A stretch of 64,000 nucleotides of DNA from Poa pratensis (GCA_947311845.1 CAMZMU010000123.1:15297161-15361160), one strand, 5' to 3'; positions 21,218 to 33,300 are shown, counted from the first letter of the stretch. Translations and numbers: made by a program. Notes: a model not told the origin generated them from the sequence alone.

Positions 21218-21814
21218 TTACTTGATATTATTGTGGACGAAGCTCATGAGGGAGCTTGAACTTTGTGTGTCCCTCTTCCTTGGGAAGTGTTCCATGCACT
21301 TCTTGTGTGGAAACTGAAACTTCACATTCCCTTCTTTTGAATCAATGATAGCACCTGTGGTACGAAGAAAAGGTCTTCCAAGAATAATTGGACTAGAGGT
21401 TTTATTCCCCATATCCATGATTAGAAAATCAACAGGTACAAATGTCATATGCAACTCTACCATAACATCACTTACTTTTCCTAAAGCATGTTTAATGGAA
21501 TCATCAGCAAGTGCAAGTTCAATAGAGCATTTTTCAAGATTCTTTAATTCAAGAACTTCATATAATTCTTTAGATAAAACAGAGACACTAGATCCTAGAT
21601 CTAATATAGCATGGTGTGTCTCTTTTCCAATGGTTACTAGTACTTTGGGAATCCATATATCCCCAAGCTTAGGTGGTATCATAGCTTCTTGGTTGTACCT
21701 AGCAATCTTTTCTTTTAAAACATGATTAGCAATATAAGAACCAAAACCAGCTTGGTTAACATTAATGGAAGGATCACTTGCAAATTTTTGTAAGATAGAT
21801 ATTAATTCATGCAA
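21218..21814 (-). CDS. Retropepsin (aspartic protease) of the Athila-like element
   Basis: The ORF covers 198 codons. The active-site region reads AILDLGSSVSVLSKELYEVL, the DLG[AS]S form typical of Athila-lineage proteases. The second conserved strand PIILGRPFLRTTGAIID lies near residue 145. The enzyme would process the Gag polyprotein. The frame is open, but upstream gag is joined to it only through frame changes near 21830 and 22005, so production as a fusion is unlikely in this copy. The ORF ends with a Ser-rich tail. Confidence 0.8.
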   Translation of the reverse strand: MHELISILQKFASDPSINVNQAGFGSYIANHVLKEKIARYNQEAMIPPKLGDIWIPKVLVTIGKETHHAILDLGSSVSVLSKELYEVLELKNLEKCSIELALADDSIKHALGKVSDVMVELHMTFVPVDFLIMDMGNKTSSPIILGRPFLRTTGAIIDSKEGNVKFQFPHKKCMEHFPRKRDTQSSSSLMSFVHNNIK

Positions 21815-21997
21815 GCTACAATTCTCTAAGTCAACAATGGTTCCTTGACTTCACTAAGCATTTTAACTTCCTCAACTTTTCTTTCTAACTCAATTAACAG
21901 AAGAGATTCATCATATTCAGTTTCGTTAACTTCTTCTTTTAAACCAACAAGTTGAGACATAAATGGCAACAAATATTCAGGATAGTTCAATAATTCA

Positions 21998-23000
21998 TTA
22001 AGAGTTTCCTCCAGGAACATTTTCAGCAATATTAATAGAATTCATTCCAACCATAGGTGGTGCTTGTGGTTTCCCTGCAGACATACTCAATAAAGTGGCT
22101 TGGTTATCAGCTAGTTTTGACAAGGCTTTGTCTAGTCCTGCAGTTTGGAGTTGTAAGCCTTTAATATCAGAACTAATAGAAGCAACAGACTTATTCAACT
22201 CTTGTATCATGGTATTATGACTAGCAACTTGTTCCATAAGAATTTTATTAGCCTCAAAATTATCATTACGTGGTGGCATAGGCTTCCAATTATTATCACT
22301 AGCATTAGGATATGGAATAGAAGGACGGTTGTTGGGAACATATGGGGCTTTATTATAGGAATTATAATTGTTGTTACCATACCCATTATTACCATAGTTC
22401 CTAATGAAGTTAACATCAACATTTTCAGGATTATTACCAACTAGTTCTTGCAAAGGCACATTTTCAATATTTTGTTTATTAATGAAAGCAAGAATAGTGT
22501 CCATTTTAGATGACAAATCATTTGTTTCTTCTATGGAGTTTACTTTCTTAGATGGATTAGGTGCTCTATCAGTATGCCATTGACTATAGTTTTGCAAAAT
22601 ACTTTCCAATATGTTCTTAGCTTCTACTATAGTTTTTCCCATAAAAGCCCCTCCAGCAGCGAATCAAGAATATTTCTAGACATGTAATTTAGACCATTGT
22701 AAAAAGAGTGTAATATGGTCCATTCGTTAACCCCATGTGATGGACAAGTTCTAAGCATAAGTTTTATCCTATCCCAAGCCATGGCAACATGTTCATTTTC
22801 ATTTTGCCTAAAAGAAAGATATTGTTTCTATTTTGCAAAATTTTAACAGGGGATAATATTTCTTAATGAAAGCTTCTTTTAGATCATCCCAAGAATTAAT
22901 GCTACCAGTAGGTAATGAATGCAACCACTCTTTAGCTTTTCCTCTAAGTGAGAAAGGAAATAACTTCAGTTTTAGAATATACTTTCCACATTTTTAAATT
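21998..23000 (-). pseudogene. Gag of the Athila-like element, frame-broken
   Basis: From about 23000 to 22830 on the minus strand the retrotransposon gag core is legible (KLFPFSLRGKAKEWLHSLP, then ...SWDDLKEAFIKKYYP). The frame breaks near 22830, then an open stretch of 214 codons (22642-21998) covers the C-terminal part, with an Asn/Tyr/Gly-rich linker (around NNGYGNNNYNSYNK) and a coiled-coil-like helix (SVASISSDIKGLQLQ). No clear zinc knuckle is visible. It forms the particle that packages element RNA in related families. Confidence 0.75.
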
Positions 23001-23504
23001 TTGCATGTCACAATTTCAACAAAATCATGAAGATGCATAGAGGCATCCTCATAGCACTACCACCAAATTGTTCCCTAGTTATCAAGTTCAACAAACTAGG
23101 ACTACTTCATAACTATCAGCTTTATCTCAGGTGTGGCAATGGGCTAGCAATAAATTGATCATTTGGAGTGTTTGTGTAATCACACAACTTAGTTCTTCTC
23201 CCATTTTAGCAAGTTTTTATGTGTTTTTTAATTTTTTATGCAAAACTGAAAATAAAATGCACTAAACAATGCAAACCGAAATAACAAATGCAACACAAAA
23301 TGCAAAACTGAAAATAAAATATGCAAACCGAAATATAAATATGATATGCAAGACAAAACAAAACAAAATAAAATGATTTGAAGGTAAAGATGGATAAGAT
23401 GATGCTCACGTAGGTGCAACCTCCCCAAGCTTAGGTGTTTGCACAAGTTGGTGATGAAGTTGACTTGTTGTGAGATATCCTTGGATAAACCTTTCAGCTA
23501 TGAT
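23001..23504 (-). other. Leader region of the Athila-like element
   Basis: AT-rich sequence between the primer site and gag, including a repeated AAAATGCAAACCGAAATA-type unit (23250-23340). No convincing ORF. Confidence 0.5.
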
Positions 23505-23522
23505 TCCCCGGCAACGGCGCCA
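23505..23522 (-). other. Primer binding site, tRNA-Asp type
   Basis: On the minus strand TGGCGCCGTTGCCGGGGA follows the 5' LTR after an 11-base spacer. This is the tRNA-Asp complementary site used by many Athila-lineage elements. It fixes the element's orientation. Confidence 0.85.
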
Positions 23523-23533
23523 GAAAACAGTCT

Positions 23534-25252
23534 TGATGGCCCTTACGTAGTTACCTGTCAAAAGAAATGGGTTAGGTTGAGACTCCAAGTGCAGAGTGTA
23601 TAGTATAGGAAAGACGTTTTTCCCACGAGGGGTGACTCGAGGGTTTAATATCGAACTCTCGGGGAACCAGTAGTGTATTTATCTTCTTATCCTTCTCTTG
23701 AAACCTGCAAAACAAAGTAAATTGTTTTGTGCCCTCAACCTCACCAAGTGGTTGTCAAGCACAAGGTGTGAGAATGATATGATAAGATGAATGCAAAACA
23801 GTAAATAAATATGCAATGATGGTAAATAAATATGCAAGGATGGTGGAAACAATGATAAATGATATTTTTGGGTTTTTATTGTGAATGCAAGATGTAAAAG
23901 TGTTTTTGTATTTTCGGATTTAATAATGGCAGAAAATGGATAAAAGTTGTTGGAAAGGTGTTTCTTATGATTAAAAATGGACCGGGGTTCATGGTTTCAC
24001 AAATGCACTCTCTCTTTAATAAAGTGGTAGATAATGGAACACTAGAATTGACATATGAGATTGCAACAAAAAGTTTCATGACAAGTTACTAATTATATGG
24101 GCATCACGTCCTAACATAGAGATCTTTTGTTTATTAATCTCTTATACTCCACCAAGATGGAACTAAATCTAACATCTTAGTAATTAAGATAAATCAGAGC
24201 ATAGCATAAGTTCATGACATGAAGTTAAAATAAGAACATGCTAGATCTAGTCATGGAGTAGTGGCAATGGTCACAACCACATCTCCGGTAGCAAGGTATT
24301 TTTCTTTATCCCTAGTGAGGTAACAAAGTAAGGTAAAAACCCAAGTGGATCACGGAACAAACTGTCACATTTACCGTATTAGCCACCCCCCGTTACTCCA
24401 ACTAATGCACACGTTCCCCTCACATGTTCTCACAACAAGTTTGATCAGAACAAGTAAATAAGAACAGGGTACATAATATGCATCTACTTTCATAACTGAA
24501 ACAAAACCATTGCAATCTCAAACATATATTAACTCATAAAAAGATCCACCACAAAGGTATTACATAGATGACCGTAATCATGTTCAGCAGCTCATACGGT
24601 ACTAATTAGTGAAGCTCAAGAGAGGAAAGATACATAAGTTACTTCCACAAACCCATAGTCCAGGGGTGGACTACTCCTTCTTCATCATGGAGACGGTGGA
24701 GAAGTTGTTGGAGGAGAAGGAGACCACACCGGCAGCGCCCCGCCGGAGTTTTCCCCCTCCAATCTGCAGCTCCAGGTCTCTGTTTCGTGGTTTCTGTGTT
24801 TCTGCGGCGCTCTTTTCCGAAGTGCGTCGGGGGCTATTTTTATAGTCGTTTTTAGGTCAAGACGGAAACTCGGAGACGAAGATCGACAGTGTTGGAGACT
24901 CGAGGCTCGAGATAGGGGGTCCCACGCGGCCAAGGAATCTGGCCGCGTGGCCCACCTATTTTGGCCCTCCGGTCTTTGCTCGTTCGCTTCCTTCGCTCCT
25001 ACGTTTCATTCCTTCAAAAAAATGATCCCCGTAAAATCTCAGGTCATTATGACGTGATTTGGGTCCCTGAAACGTAAAAATATAGAAAACAGGGTTTTCT
25101 AACAGTGCAGGGTTAATTCCAGAAAAATAGGGAAATTGTCAATTATCCCCAAAAATCATTATAAAATATAAATATAACCCATATATGATGCAAATAAGTT
25201 GGAATATCAAGTAATAAAATGTAAAGTTCATGTATGCATTTTACATGCATCA
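23534..25252 (-). repeat. 5' LTR of the Athila-like element
   Basis: This LTR is 1719 bp, TG...CA, paired with 17153-18865. Differences from the other LTR include several 1-3 base indels within the first 100 bases, so the insertion is older than the copia insertion at 44381. Confidence 0.92.
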
Positions 25253-26207
25253 GCAGGGCATGTACAAGGGGCACAAAGGAGCTTGCAGTGTGATTCTTGA
25301 GGCTGTGGCTACACAAGATCTATGGATTTGGCATGCCTTCTTTGGTATGCCAGGAACACACAACGATATCAATGTTCTGCAGTGCTCGAATGTGTTTGGC
25401 AAGCTTGTTGAGGGTCATGCTCCTCCGGTGAACTATGAGATCAATGAGCACTAGGACACCAAGGGCTACTATCTTGCAGATGGCATCTACCCAAAGTGGT
25501 CAACATTTGTGAAGACTATCTCCAACCCTGTGCCAGGAAGCGCCAAGTCTTGGTTTTCCAAGTGTCAGGAGGCTTGCAGGAAGGATGTTGAGCAGGCATT
25601 TGGTGCGCTGCAGTCTCGATTCGCTGTTGTCCGGTACCCTGCTCTGACTTGGTCCAAGGCCAATATGTCTGAGGTGATGAACTGTTGTGTGATCTTGCAC
25701 AACATGATCATTGAGAGCGAGCGGGGTGATCCGGTGGCTGACACTGAGTACTACAGGCAGGGTCCTCTTGCAGATGTTGATCACCAGTTGCCGGCAACAT
25801 GGGCAAACTTCATGACTATGCGCCAGGAGATTCGAGACTCGACGGTGCATACACAGCTGCAGAATGATCTGGTGGAGCACCTGTGGAGGCGCAAAGGCAA
25901 TGGCCATGTCGATGCCTAGTTTGTTCTATTTGCTTGCATTGTTGAACTATTTGTGTATGGATTTGTATGTTGAACTATTTGTGTGTGGATTTGTATGCCG
26001 AAATGTTTGTGTATTGATTTGTATGCCGAAATGTTTGTGCAATTTTGTATGCCAAGTTTGGCCGAAAATTCGCCGGCTGGGGGCGGCCTGGGTTCAGCCA
26101 CGGTTGGGAAAACGCCGAACCCAGGGCGTCAAATAGCGCCGGTGCCCCCCCCCGTCCAAAAAGGCGCCGATTTTCGGCCTGGGGGGGCCGAACGACTGGA
26201 GATGCCC

Positions 26208-28089
26208 TAATTGGACGTGGACCCCAACTGGGCATTAGGTCCAGTAACATTGGATAACATTGGAATTCATAGTTGGATAGTCATGTATCCACTGGACATG
26301 TGTGGCGATGACAAATTCTCAACAACAACAAAAAAAACGTGGATCCTAGCCGCACGACCACGTGATACATTATTGATATGCATTGTGCAATTAATGGTGC
26401 CATATATACGTACGCGTAACCTTGACGTCATATTTTTTGTAGAACAACCATCGCATGTATTCCAACGTCCATTTGGGTCTTGGATGTACAACATCAAGGC
26501 AATTTGGATTTTGATGGATCAGGGTAATACAATCTAAACGCTGACTGGAGATGGAGTGGACCATTTCAGAGTGGACACTAATTGGACTACCACGTTGGAT
26601 TTGGACTCGGATCCAATTGCAGATATAGCCATGAGGGGTGTGCTTACTATCCCTCTGTACCAGTAACTTATTTTCACATTTTCGTTTTGGTACTCAAATA
26701 TTCAAGTGATGTAGCAGCAAATGTGTACAAACCTTGTATCTGAACAAGCATCCTTCTCACTTGTGTAAATATTTGACAATAATGTACGCAAGGCCTGAAA
26801 GTTAGGCTCAGGACATGGTTTGCTTATTTTTCTATATGACTATTCTTGATGATAACAACAAGTAGTGGAATGGATATTTAGAGAATGAAGGAAGAACCAT
26901 ATCACTCTCTAATAGAACCGATATTTTGTATAAGAAGATCACGATTAATTAACTACCTTGTTGGGCTGAACCGGAAAAAGGCTTAGGCTATGGGTGGCTC
27001 TTCCTCCGCTTCAGAATGAGCACCAGCTAGCATTTCCCACAAAAATGTACACCTGGGCAGGCCCAGAAGCCCAGATGGTTGGGGAAAGGATGAGTGTACC
27101 TACTCACTTTGGGGTGGGGCTAGCTTGCACGCGCTCGATGGAATCGATTCCATCGCGCGGTTTCCGACCAGGTGTTTTAGCTAATTAAGGAAAGGTTACG
27201 TACTGTGCAGATTACCGAAAGCTGACTCTTCCGTGCGCGCCCCGGCCTATTCCCTTTTCCTGCGCTGGTGCCAGGCTGGTCGCCCCGGCCTATTCCCTTT
27301 TCGTGGCCTTCCTATTCCCTTTTCGTGGGCTTGCATCGATTATTAAAAGCCCATGTAGCAAAATCTATTCCCTTTTCTCTATTCACTTTATCATTTTGGC
27401 GCCATTTTTTTTTTTTTTTGAGTTGTGTGGATGAAAAATCCTTTTCCTCAATTCCCTTTTTGGGCAGTGATATTTTAGGGTGTAAAAAAGGGAGGGAGAA
27501 ATTAATTTTCCACTTCCAACTAGTTGAAAAAAATGCTCACATTAAGGTTCCCCACTTCCAACTAGTGTAATTTTTTTTAGTCGGCGTAAAATCAATTCCC
27601 TTTTTGGGCAAGGATATTTTAGGGTAAATATAATGGGAGGGGGATAAGAAATTCCACTTCCAACTAGTACAAAAATAAAATTATTCAAACAAAGAGCTCC
27701 ACTTCCCAGTGGTACAACCTATTCCATTTTTTACTGAGATTGAAAAAAAATGGGATAGCTCAACAAAACTGTTATTTCAAAAAAGGTTCTCTGAGAAAAA
27801 CAATAAGAATTAATGTCATTTCCACAAAAAAATACCTCAAAAACAAGTCAAAATGATTTTGATAAAATAAACCGTTAAAAACATACCAGCATCATTAACA
27901 ACCTGACTACTTGATAGCACCACATAGTTCACACGTTAAGTAGAACTGAAGTAGTTCAAAGCAAAAGCAGTGCAGTTAACATACACCATGCAGTTCATAA
28001 AAAGGTAGAACATACTCTAGCAGTGCGTACAAGGAATGAACATTCCTTAACACACTTAGCGTCTACTTAGTGGTCTTCATATCAGCACT
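26208..28089. other. Intergenic; degenerate CTATTCCCTTTTC and TTCCCTTTTTGGGCA repeats
   Basis: The first bases are the TAA target site of the PIF element. 27247-27385 holds five copies of TATTCCCTTTTC at irregular spacing. 27450-27690 holds two copies of an about 140-bp unit running from CAATTCCCTTTTTGGGCA to CCACTTCCAACTAGT. A 16-T run lies at about 27405. No gene seen. Confidence 0.55.
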
Positions 28090-28880
28090 TCACAGGAGTG
28101 AGACAGTGAGCTCGAGTGTAGTAAGGGTTGATGGGAGGAACGTGAAGATGTAGATCTGTCCATCTGACATATCGAAACCCCTAACAGCTGCAGCCCATCC
28201 AGCAGACAACATAGCCTTCTTTGATCCTTTCCCTTTCTTCAAACTAACCGTGTAGACATACTCGGCTGTATCAGAATAAACCGGGATTTCGATTGCATCT
28301 TTTTCAATGTACTTTCGCAGGCTCTTTGCAGTGAAGGCAACACCAAATTCCTGCCAACATTCAGATAATCAACAAGTTAGGAATCATATACTGGTTAAAG
28401 AAAGAATAAACAAGTTGCGAATTCATTCAGCGTTAGGGTGCAAAACATGTTACCATCTTTGCTTTCTGAGGATGGACTGATGATTCTGTCATTTTGTACA
28501 CATAGTTCTTGTATGGTACTGCACGGTTAAGCCTGCATATATAGTTTAGCCATTTGCATTGCTCAATGCTCAAGTCCATTTTATTCGCAAAGATGCAATG
28601 CTTGTCAAAAAGGCAAGATCCTCGATTGTTCGGACCTGTATGCACCATTTTTTTACCAAATGTAAGTTCATGTAATACATTACACTGGGTGAACAAAAAA
28701 AATCTTTTACCCTTATTGCAACAAAGACAACAAAAATGAAATGCTGGTCATACCTCTCCAGATAGTCTTTGGTGGCTGTTTCTGGACAACTTCTTCGCTA
28801 GAGGAGGAGTCCATGGACATACTATCGCTGCTATCACTACTAGTGCTTGACACGTCGACAACCTCTCTCTTCGGTGCCAT
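28090..28880 (-). CDS. B3-like domain protein, three coding exons, 189 residues
   Basis: Exons on the minus strand are 28880-28754, 28635-28454 and 28350-28090 (127+182+261 = 570 bp), all with GT/AG borders and matching phases. The start MAPKREVVDVSS is directly preceded by CAG, suggesting that a leader intron ends there. The N-terminus is a Ser/Asp/Glu-rich tail (about residues 9-30). Residues 43-103 hold Cys-containing sequence (GPNNRGSCLFDKHCIFANKM). Residues 104-180 fit a B3-like DNA-binding fold: EFGVAFTAKSLRKYI, then VYTVSLKKGKG and AGWAAAVRGFDMSDGQIYIF, the latter matching the GW...L..GD region. B3 proteins are plant nuclear transcription regulators. The frame is undamaged, making this the best host-gene candidate. 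B3 assignment is by pattern, and sub-family (REM-like) is uncertain. Confidence 0.75.
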
Positions 28881-29569
28881 CTGCTTATCAAAATTGAAAA
28901 ATGCATTGATAGTTATAATGTGTAAACATATATTGTGTGACATAACTTAACTGTATCAGTCTACTGATGCTTCTACAAACAAAATACAGATAACCAAAAA
29001 TCCTACTAGTAGCACAGGTATCTGGTCAACAAAAAGCATACTAGAACAAACAGGAACCTGCTCAAAACAAAATCCTACTATTACCACAAGTATCTGAGCA
29101 TAAAAATGGCGATAGGATAGAACAAGCATAAGATATATGTTTACAAGCAGAGAGATAGGGACAGCAAGATCGACTTCAGAATGAAGCAAATCTAGAGTAG
29201 GGGGAGTGGAAAAAAAAGGAACCAAGCTAGTACTAACTATATGGATCTGAGATATATGAGTGTGCTAACAGAAACCTATAGATTCAGTAGAGTAACTGCC
29301 AGATCAGAGTTAACACGGCTTAGATCGAACAAAAAGACTAGTAGATCTGATAAATTAAAAAAGAACATGTCTCAAATCGCCAATCCTGTTTTCTCAAACA
29401 AGAAAGGATGGAGATATACATGGAGATTACTGTCGACGACGTTGAGGAGTTGTACTGACCTTGGATGTCTCCTTGATGGCGACGGCGGAGGGCTTTCGAG
29501 CTTTCTGCTAGATGACGGCGGCGGGGCAACCCAAGCAAGTGAGAGAGAAATGGGCAGCGTGCGAGAGAA
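28881..29569 (-). promoter_or_regulatory. Inferred 5'UTR exon and leader intron of the B3-like gene
   Basis: A donor-like AAG/GTCAGT at 29460/29459 on the minus strand and the CAG/ATG acceptor at 28881 would define a 579-bp leader intron. The upstream GC-rich, CT-rich stretch 29460-29569 has the look of a plant 5'UTR with CTCTC runs. Inference only, with no transcript evidence. Confidence 0.4.
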
Positions 29570-30359
29570 ATGGAAACGGTGCCTTCTTACATACCATGTC
29601 CTTTTCTCATATTAGTCCTTTGTCAAAAAATATTTTAACAATGTGTCCCTCGACCTTTGGTTTCTTCTCTATAAACAACCACATTTCTTTCTGCTGACTT
29701 ATTGAAAATTTCTTCAAGAGAAAAATGATTTTTATTTCAAAAACCAAAGTACTGCCTCAATAGCTATATAGTTTTTTCATTAAAAAAATACCTATAACTT
29801 TTGATGTCGTAGCAAACAAAACTTTGTGGAACTTTTGGATGATATTAACTTTATGAAAAAAAAACTTGAGCTCCACTTACTTGTGAATGGCTAACTTGAA
29901 GATTTGGTAGTATTTTATTTACAAAACTAATTTGTGCATCATTAGATATAAAAAAATCAGAAAAGAAATTCTAAAAATCATTGAATAAAATAATTTAGCA
30001 CTTTGGTTAAATAGCCTCCAGAGACACAAGAATACTTTGGGCATCTCAAAGTGCATCTTAGAAAAGGCGGAAAAAAAAGTACTATGCTTCAGTACAAATT
30101 ATAGGCAGTAAAAGATAACCAACGTTGGAATAATTATATCATTGCTGAAAACATAGTTTTAGACATAGTTTTACCGATATAGATACATTCAAAAAAATAA
30201 CCATTACAACCCCGGAGTTGATTATATACATACTTATAGGCTAAGAGGCAAACATAGTTCTTGAATTCAGTAGAAAACTAAATAGGTATTAGTTACCGAG
30301 GGTGTAGTTTACTTAAGAAAAGATGACCAAAGATATAGCAAATATGTTACCAAAAAGGG
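29570..30359. other. AT-rich upstream region of the B3-like gene
   Basis: AT-rich, no ORF of note. This is the presumed promoter of the B3-like gene. No clear TATA position can be defended because of the overall AT content. TTACC-type motifs begin to appear near 30170-30350. Confidence 0.4.
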
Positions 30360-33300
30360 TATCTCCATGTACTATTTATCAAGCTCATGCTAGGTTGGTT
30401 GCCAGCATTTGGAAACTTGTCGGTACTGTTACCAACCCCATAGGCTAAAAGTTACCAATCTCATAGCAAAAGTTATCAGGTGGTGGGATGGTAAAAAAAG
30501 GATTATTACCAGCACCCTGGACTTAAAGTTACCAATGACAAAACAAGTAATACAAAATGTTACCAGACACATGTGCATGAATTTATCGACCATACGACAC
30601 ACATGAATTATTACCGGTGTTGTGCCATACAAATTACCAACGGGGTATCCCCTCGTACTAGTTATCAATCACATGTTAGGTAAGTTTTGAGGGATATGAC
30701 ACTTGGGGGTATAGTTACCAACCCCAACAGCTAAAAGTTACCAATGACAAACAAGAAATAAAAATTATTACCAAACGCATATGCATGAAGTTATCAACCA
30801 TGCGATACACAAAAGATTTATTACCGATGTTGTACATACAAAGTTACCGAGCGTGGTTTACTTAAACCAAAATGAAAAAAGCTATAGCAAACATGTTACC
30901 AACGGGATATCTCCTCGTACTAGTTATCAGTCGCGTGTCAGGTACGTTGTCGGGGTTCGGAAACTTGTAGGTATTGTTACCAACCCCATAGGCTAAAAGT
31001 TGTCAATCACATAGCTAGCAAGTTATCAGGGTGGGATGCTCCAAAAAAGCATTATTACCAGCACCGTGGACTAAAAGTTACCAACGACAAACAAGAACTG
31101 CACATTGTTACCAGACACATATGCATAAAGTTATCGACCGTCCAATACACATCATTTGTTACACATCATTTGGTACCGTGCAAGTTACCGAGGGTGTACC
31201 ATACAAGTTACCGATGGTGTGGTTTACTTAATCAATATGACCAGATCCATAACAAACAAGTTACCAACAGGATATCCCCTTGTACTAGTTATCAGTCGCA
31301 TGTCAGGTAGGTTGTCGGGGTTCGGACATTTAGAGTTATTGTTACCAACCCCATACGCTATAAGTTACCAATCACACAGCTAGCAAGTTATCAGGGTGGG
31401 ATGCTTGAAAAAAGCATTATTGCCAGCAACCTAGACTAAAAGTTACCAATGACAAACAAGAAGTACACATTGTTACCAGACACATATGCATAAAGTAATC
31501 GATCATGCAACACACATGATTTACTTAAGAATATAACCAACCCTATATAACAAACAAGTTACCAATAAGATATCCCCTCGTACTAGTTATCAGTCGCATG
31601 TCAGGTAGGTTGTCGGGGTTCGGACACTTGGAGGTATTGTTACCAACCCCATAGGCTAAAAGTTACCAATCACATAGCTAGCAAGTTATCAGGGTGGGAT
31701 GCTTGAAAAAAGCATTATTACCAGCACCCTGGACTAAAAGTTACCAATGACAAACAAAGAAGTGCACATTGTTACCAGACGCATATGCATAAAGTTGTCG
31801 ACCATGCAACACACATGATTTATTATCGATGTTGTACCGTACAAGTTACCGATGTTGTACCATACAAGTTACCCGAGGGTGAGGTTTACTTAAGCGAATA
31901 TAACCAACCCTATAGCAAACAAGTTACCAACAGAATATCTCCTCGTACTAGTTATTAGTCGCATGTCAGGTAGGTTGTCGGGGTTCAAACACTTGGAGGT
32001 AACCCCATACACTAAAAGTTACCAATCACATCGTTAGCAAGTTATCAGGGTGGGATGCTTGAAAAAAAGCATTATTACCAACACCCTGGACTAGAAGTTA
32101 CCAATAACAAACAAGAACTACACATTGTTACCAGACACATATGCATAAAGTTATCGACCATGCAACACACATGATTTATTACCGATGTTGTACCATACAA
32201 GTTACCGAGCGTGTGGTTTACTTAAGCGAAACAAGTTACCAACAGGATATCCCCTCGTACTAGTTATCAGACGCATGTCAGGTAGGTTGTCGGGTTCGGA
32301 CACTTGGAGGTAACCCCACACGCTAAAAGTTACCAATCACATCGCTAGCAAGTTATCAGGCTGAGATGCTTGAAAAAAAGCATTATTACCAGCACCCTGG
32401 GCTAAAAGTTACCAATAACAAACAAGAACTACACATTGTTACCAGACACATATGCATAAAGTTATCGACCGTGCAACACACATGATTTATTACCGATGTT
32501 GTACCATACAAGCTAATGAGCGTGTGGTTTACTTAAGCGAATATAACCAACCCTATAGCAAACAAGCTACCAACAGGATATCCCCTCGTACTAGTTATCA
32601 GTCGCATGTCAGGTAGGTTGTCGGGTTCGGACACTTGGGAGGTATTGTTACCAACCCCATAGGCTAAAAGTTACCAATCACATAGCTAGCAAGTTATCAG
32701 GGTGGGATGCTTGAAAAAAGCATTATTACCAGCACCCTGGACTAAAAGCCAATGACAAACAAGAAGTGCACATTGTTACCAGACACATATGCATAAAGTT
32801 ATCAACCATGCAACACACATGATTTATTATCGATGTTGTACCATACAAGTTACCGATGTTGTACCATACAAGTTACCCGAGGGTGAGGTTTACTTAAGCG
32901 AATATAACCAACCATATAGCAAAAAATTACCAACAGAATATCTCCTCGTACTAGTTATCAGTCGAATGTCAAGTAGATTGTCGGGGTTCAAACACTTGGA
33001 GGTAACCCCATACGCTAAAATTTACCAATCACATCGCTAGCAAGTTATCAAGGTGGGATGCTTGAAAAAGCATTATTACCAGCACCCTAAACACGCGAAG
33101 TTATTTATGAAAACAAAATAGTAAGATATTACCAACAACGTTTCAAACAAGTTATCAGATGGGGGATACTAAAACATTATTACCAAGACCATATCATGCA
33201 ATTTATCAATGACAGAAACTAGTAAAGATATTACCAGCCACATAAAAACAAGTTACCTGATGGAAATGATATAAAATTATTGCCAAGACCATAACATGTA

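Larger units (their letters stand above)
17153..25252 (-). mobile_element. Athila-like gypsy LTR element, 8.1 kb, lacking RT and integrase
   Basis: LTRs at 17153-18865 and 23534-25252 begin TG and end CA. The 5-bp TSD GCAGG is at 17148-17152 and 25253-25257. The tRNA-Asp-type primer site and the direction of gag and protease show that it reads on the minus strand. The internal region carries gag and an aspartic protease but no reverse transcriptase, RNase H or integrase, so it must rely on other elements for mobility. Size, LTR length and gene content resemble the non-autonomous Triticeae families related to Sabrina/WHAM. That family name is from memory and unverified. It inserted in the PIF transposase 36 bp beyond the CACTA element. 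Confidence 0.88.
7778..25919 (+). pseudogene. PIF/Harbinger transposase (DDE_Tnp_4), in three pieces
   Basis: The pieces are 7778-8387, 17120-17152 and 25258-25919. They add up to 1305 bp in one continuous frame, about 434 residues, the usual size for this transposase. The ATG at 7778 is chosen over 7682 because family members start with an MDSDD-type N-terminus. The DDE nuclease residues are visible: the first Asp in GSIDYMH just before the first breakpoint, the second Asp in GTHNDINVL, and Glu in RKDVEQAFGALQSRFAVVR. The first break splits the Trp codon after YMH, and the second splits the Gly codon after FEWQ. Apart from the insertions, the only lesion seen is a TAG at 25452-25454 where the family has a tyrosine. 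The nuclease cuts element ends in the nucleus; this copy cannot make a full protein. Confidence 0.92.
7680..26207 (+). mobile_element. PIF/Harbinger DNA transposon, broken by two nested insertions
   Basis: The 3' end reads ...GGAGATGCCC at 26207 followed by TAA, matching the usual PIF/Harbinger terminal sequence and 3-bp TWA target site. The transposase (see the pseudogene entry) has the expected family sequence. Between its parts lie a CACTA element (8388-17116) and an LTR element (17153-25252). The GC-rich 3' tail from about 26060 to 26207 resembles the terminal regions of this superfamily in grasses. The 5' terminal repeat is not visible, so the left boundary given is only the start of transposase-like sequence and the element may be 5'-truncated. 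Confidence 0.75.

Noticed and set aside
25230..25454. Independent ORF starting [14 protein letters not shown]
   Set aside because: Its first residues come from the LTR end. The rest is the third piece of the PIF transposase.
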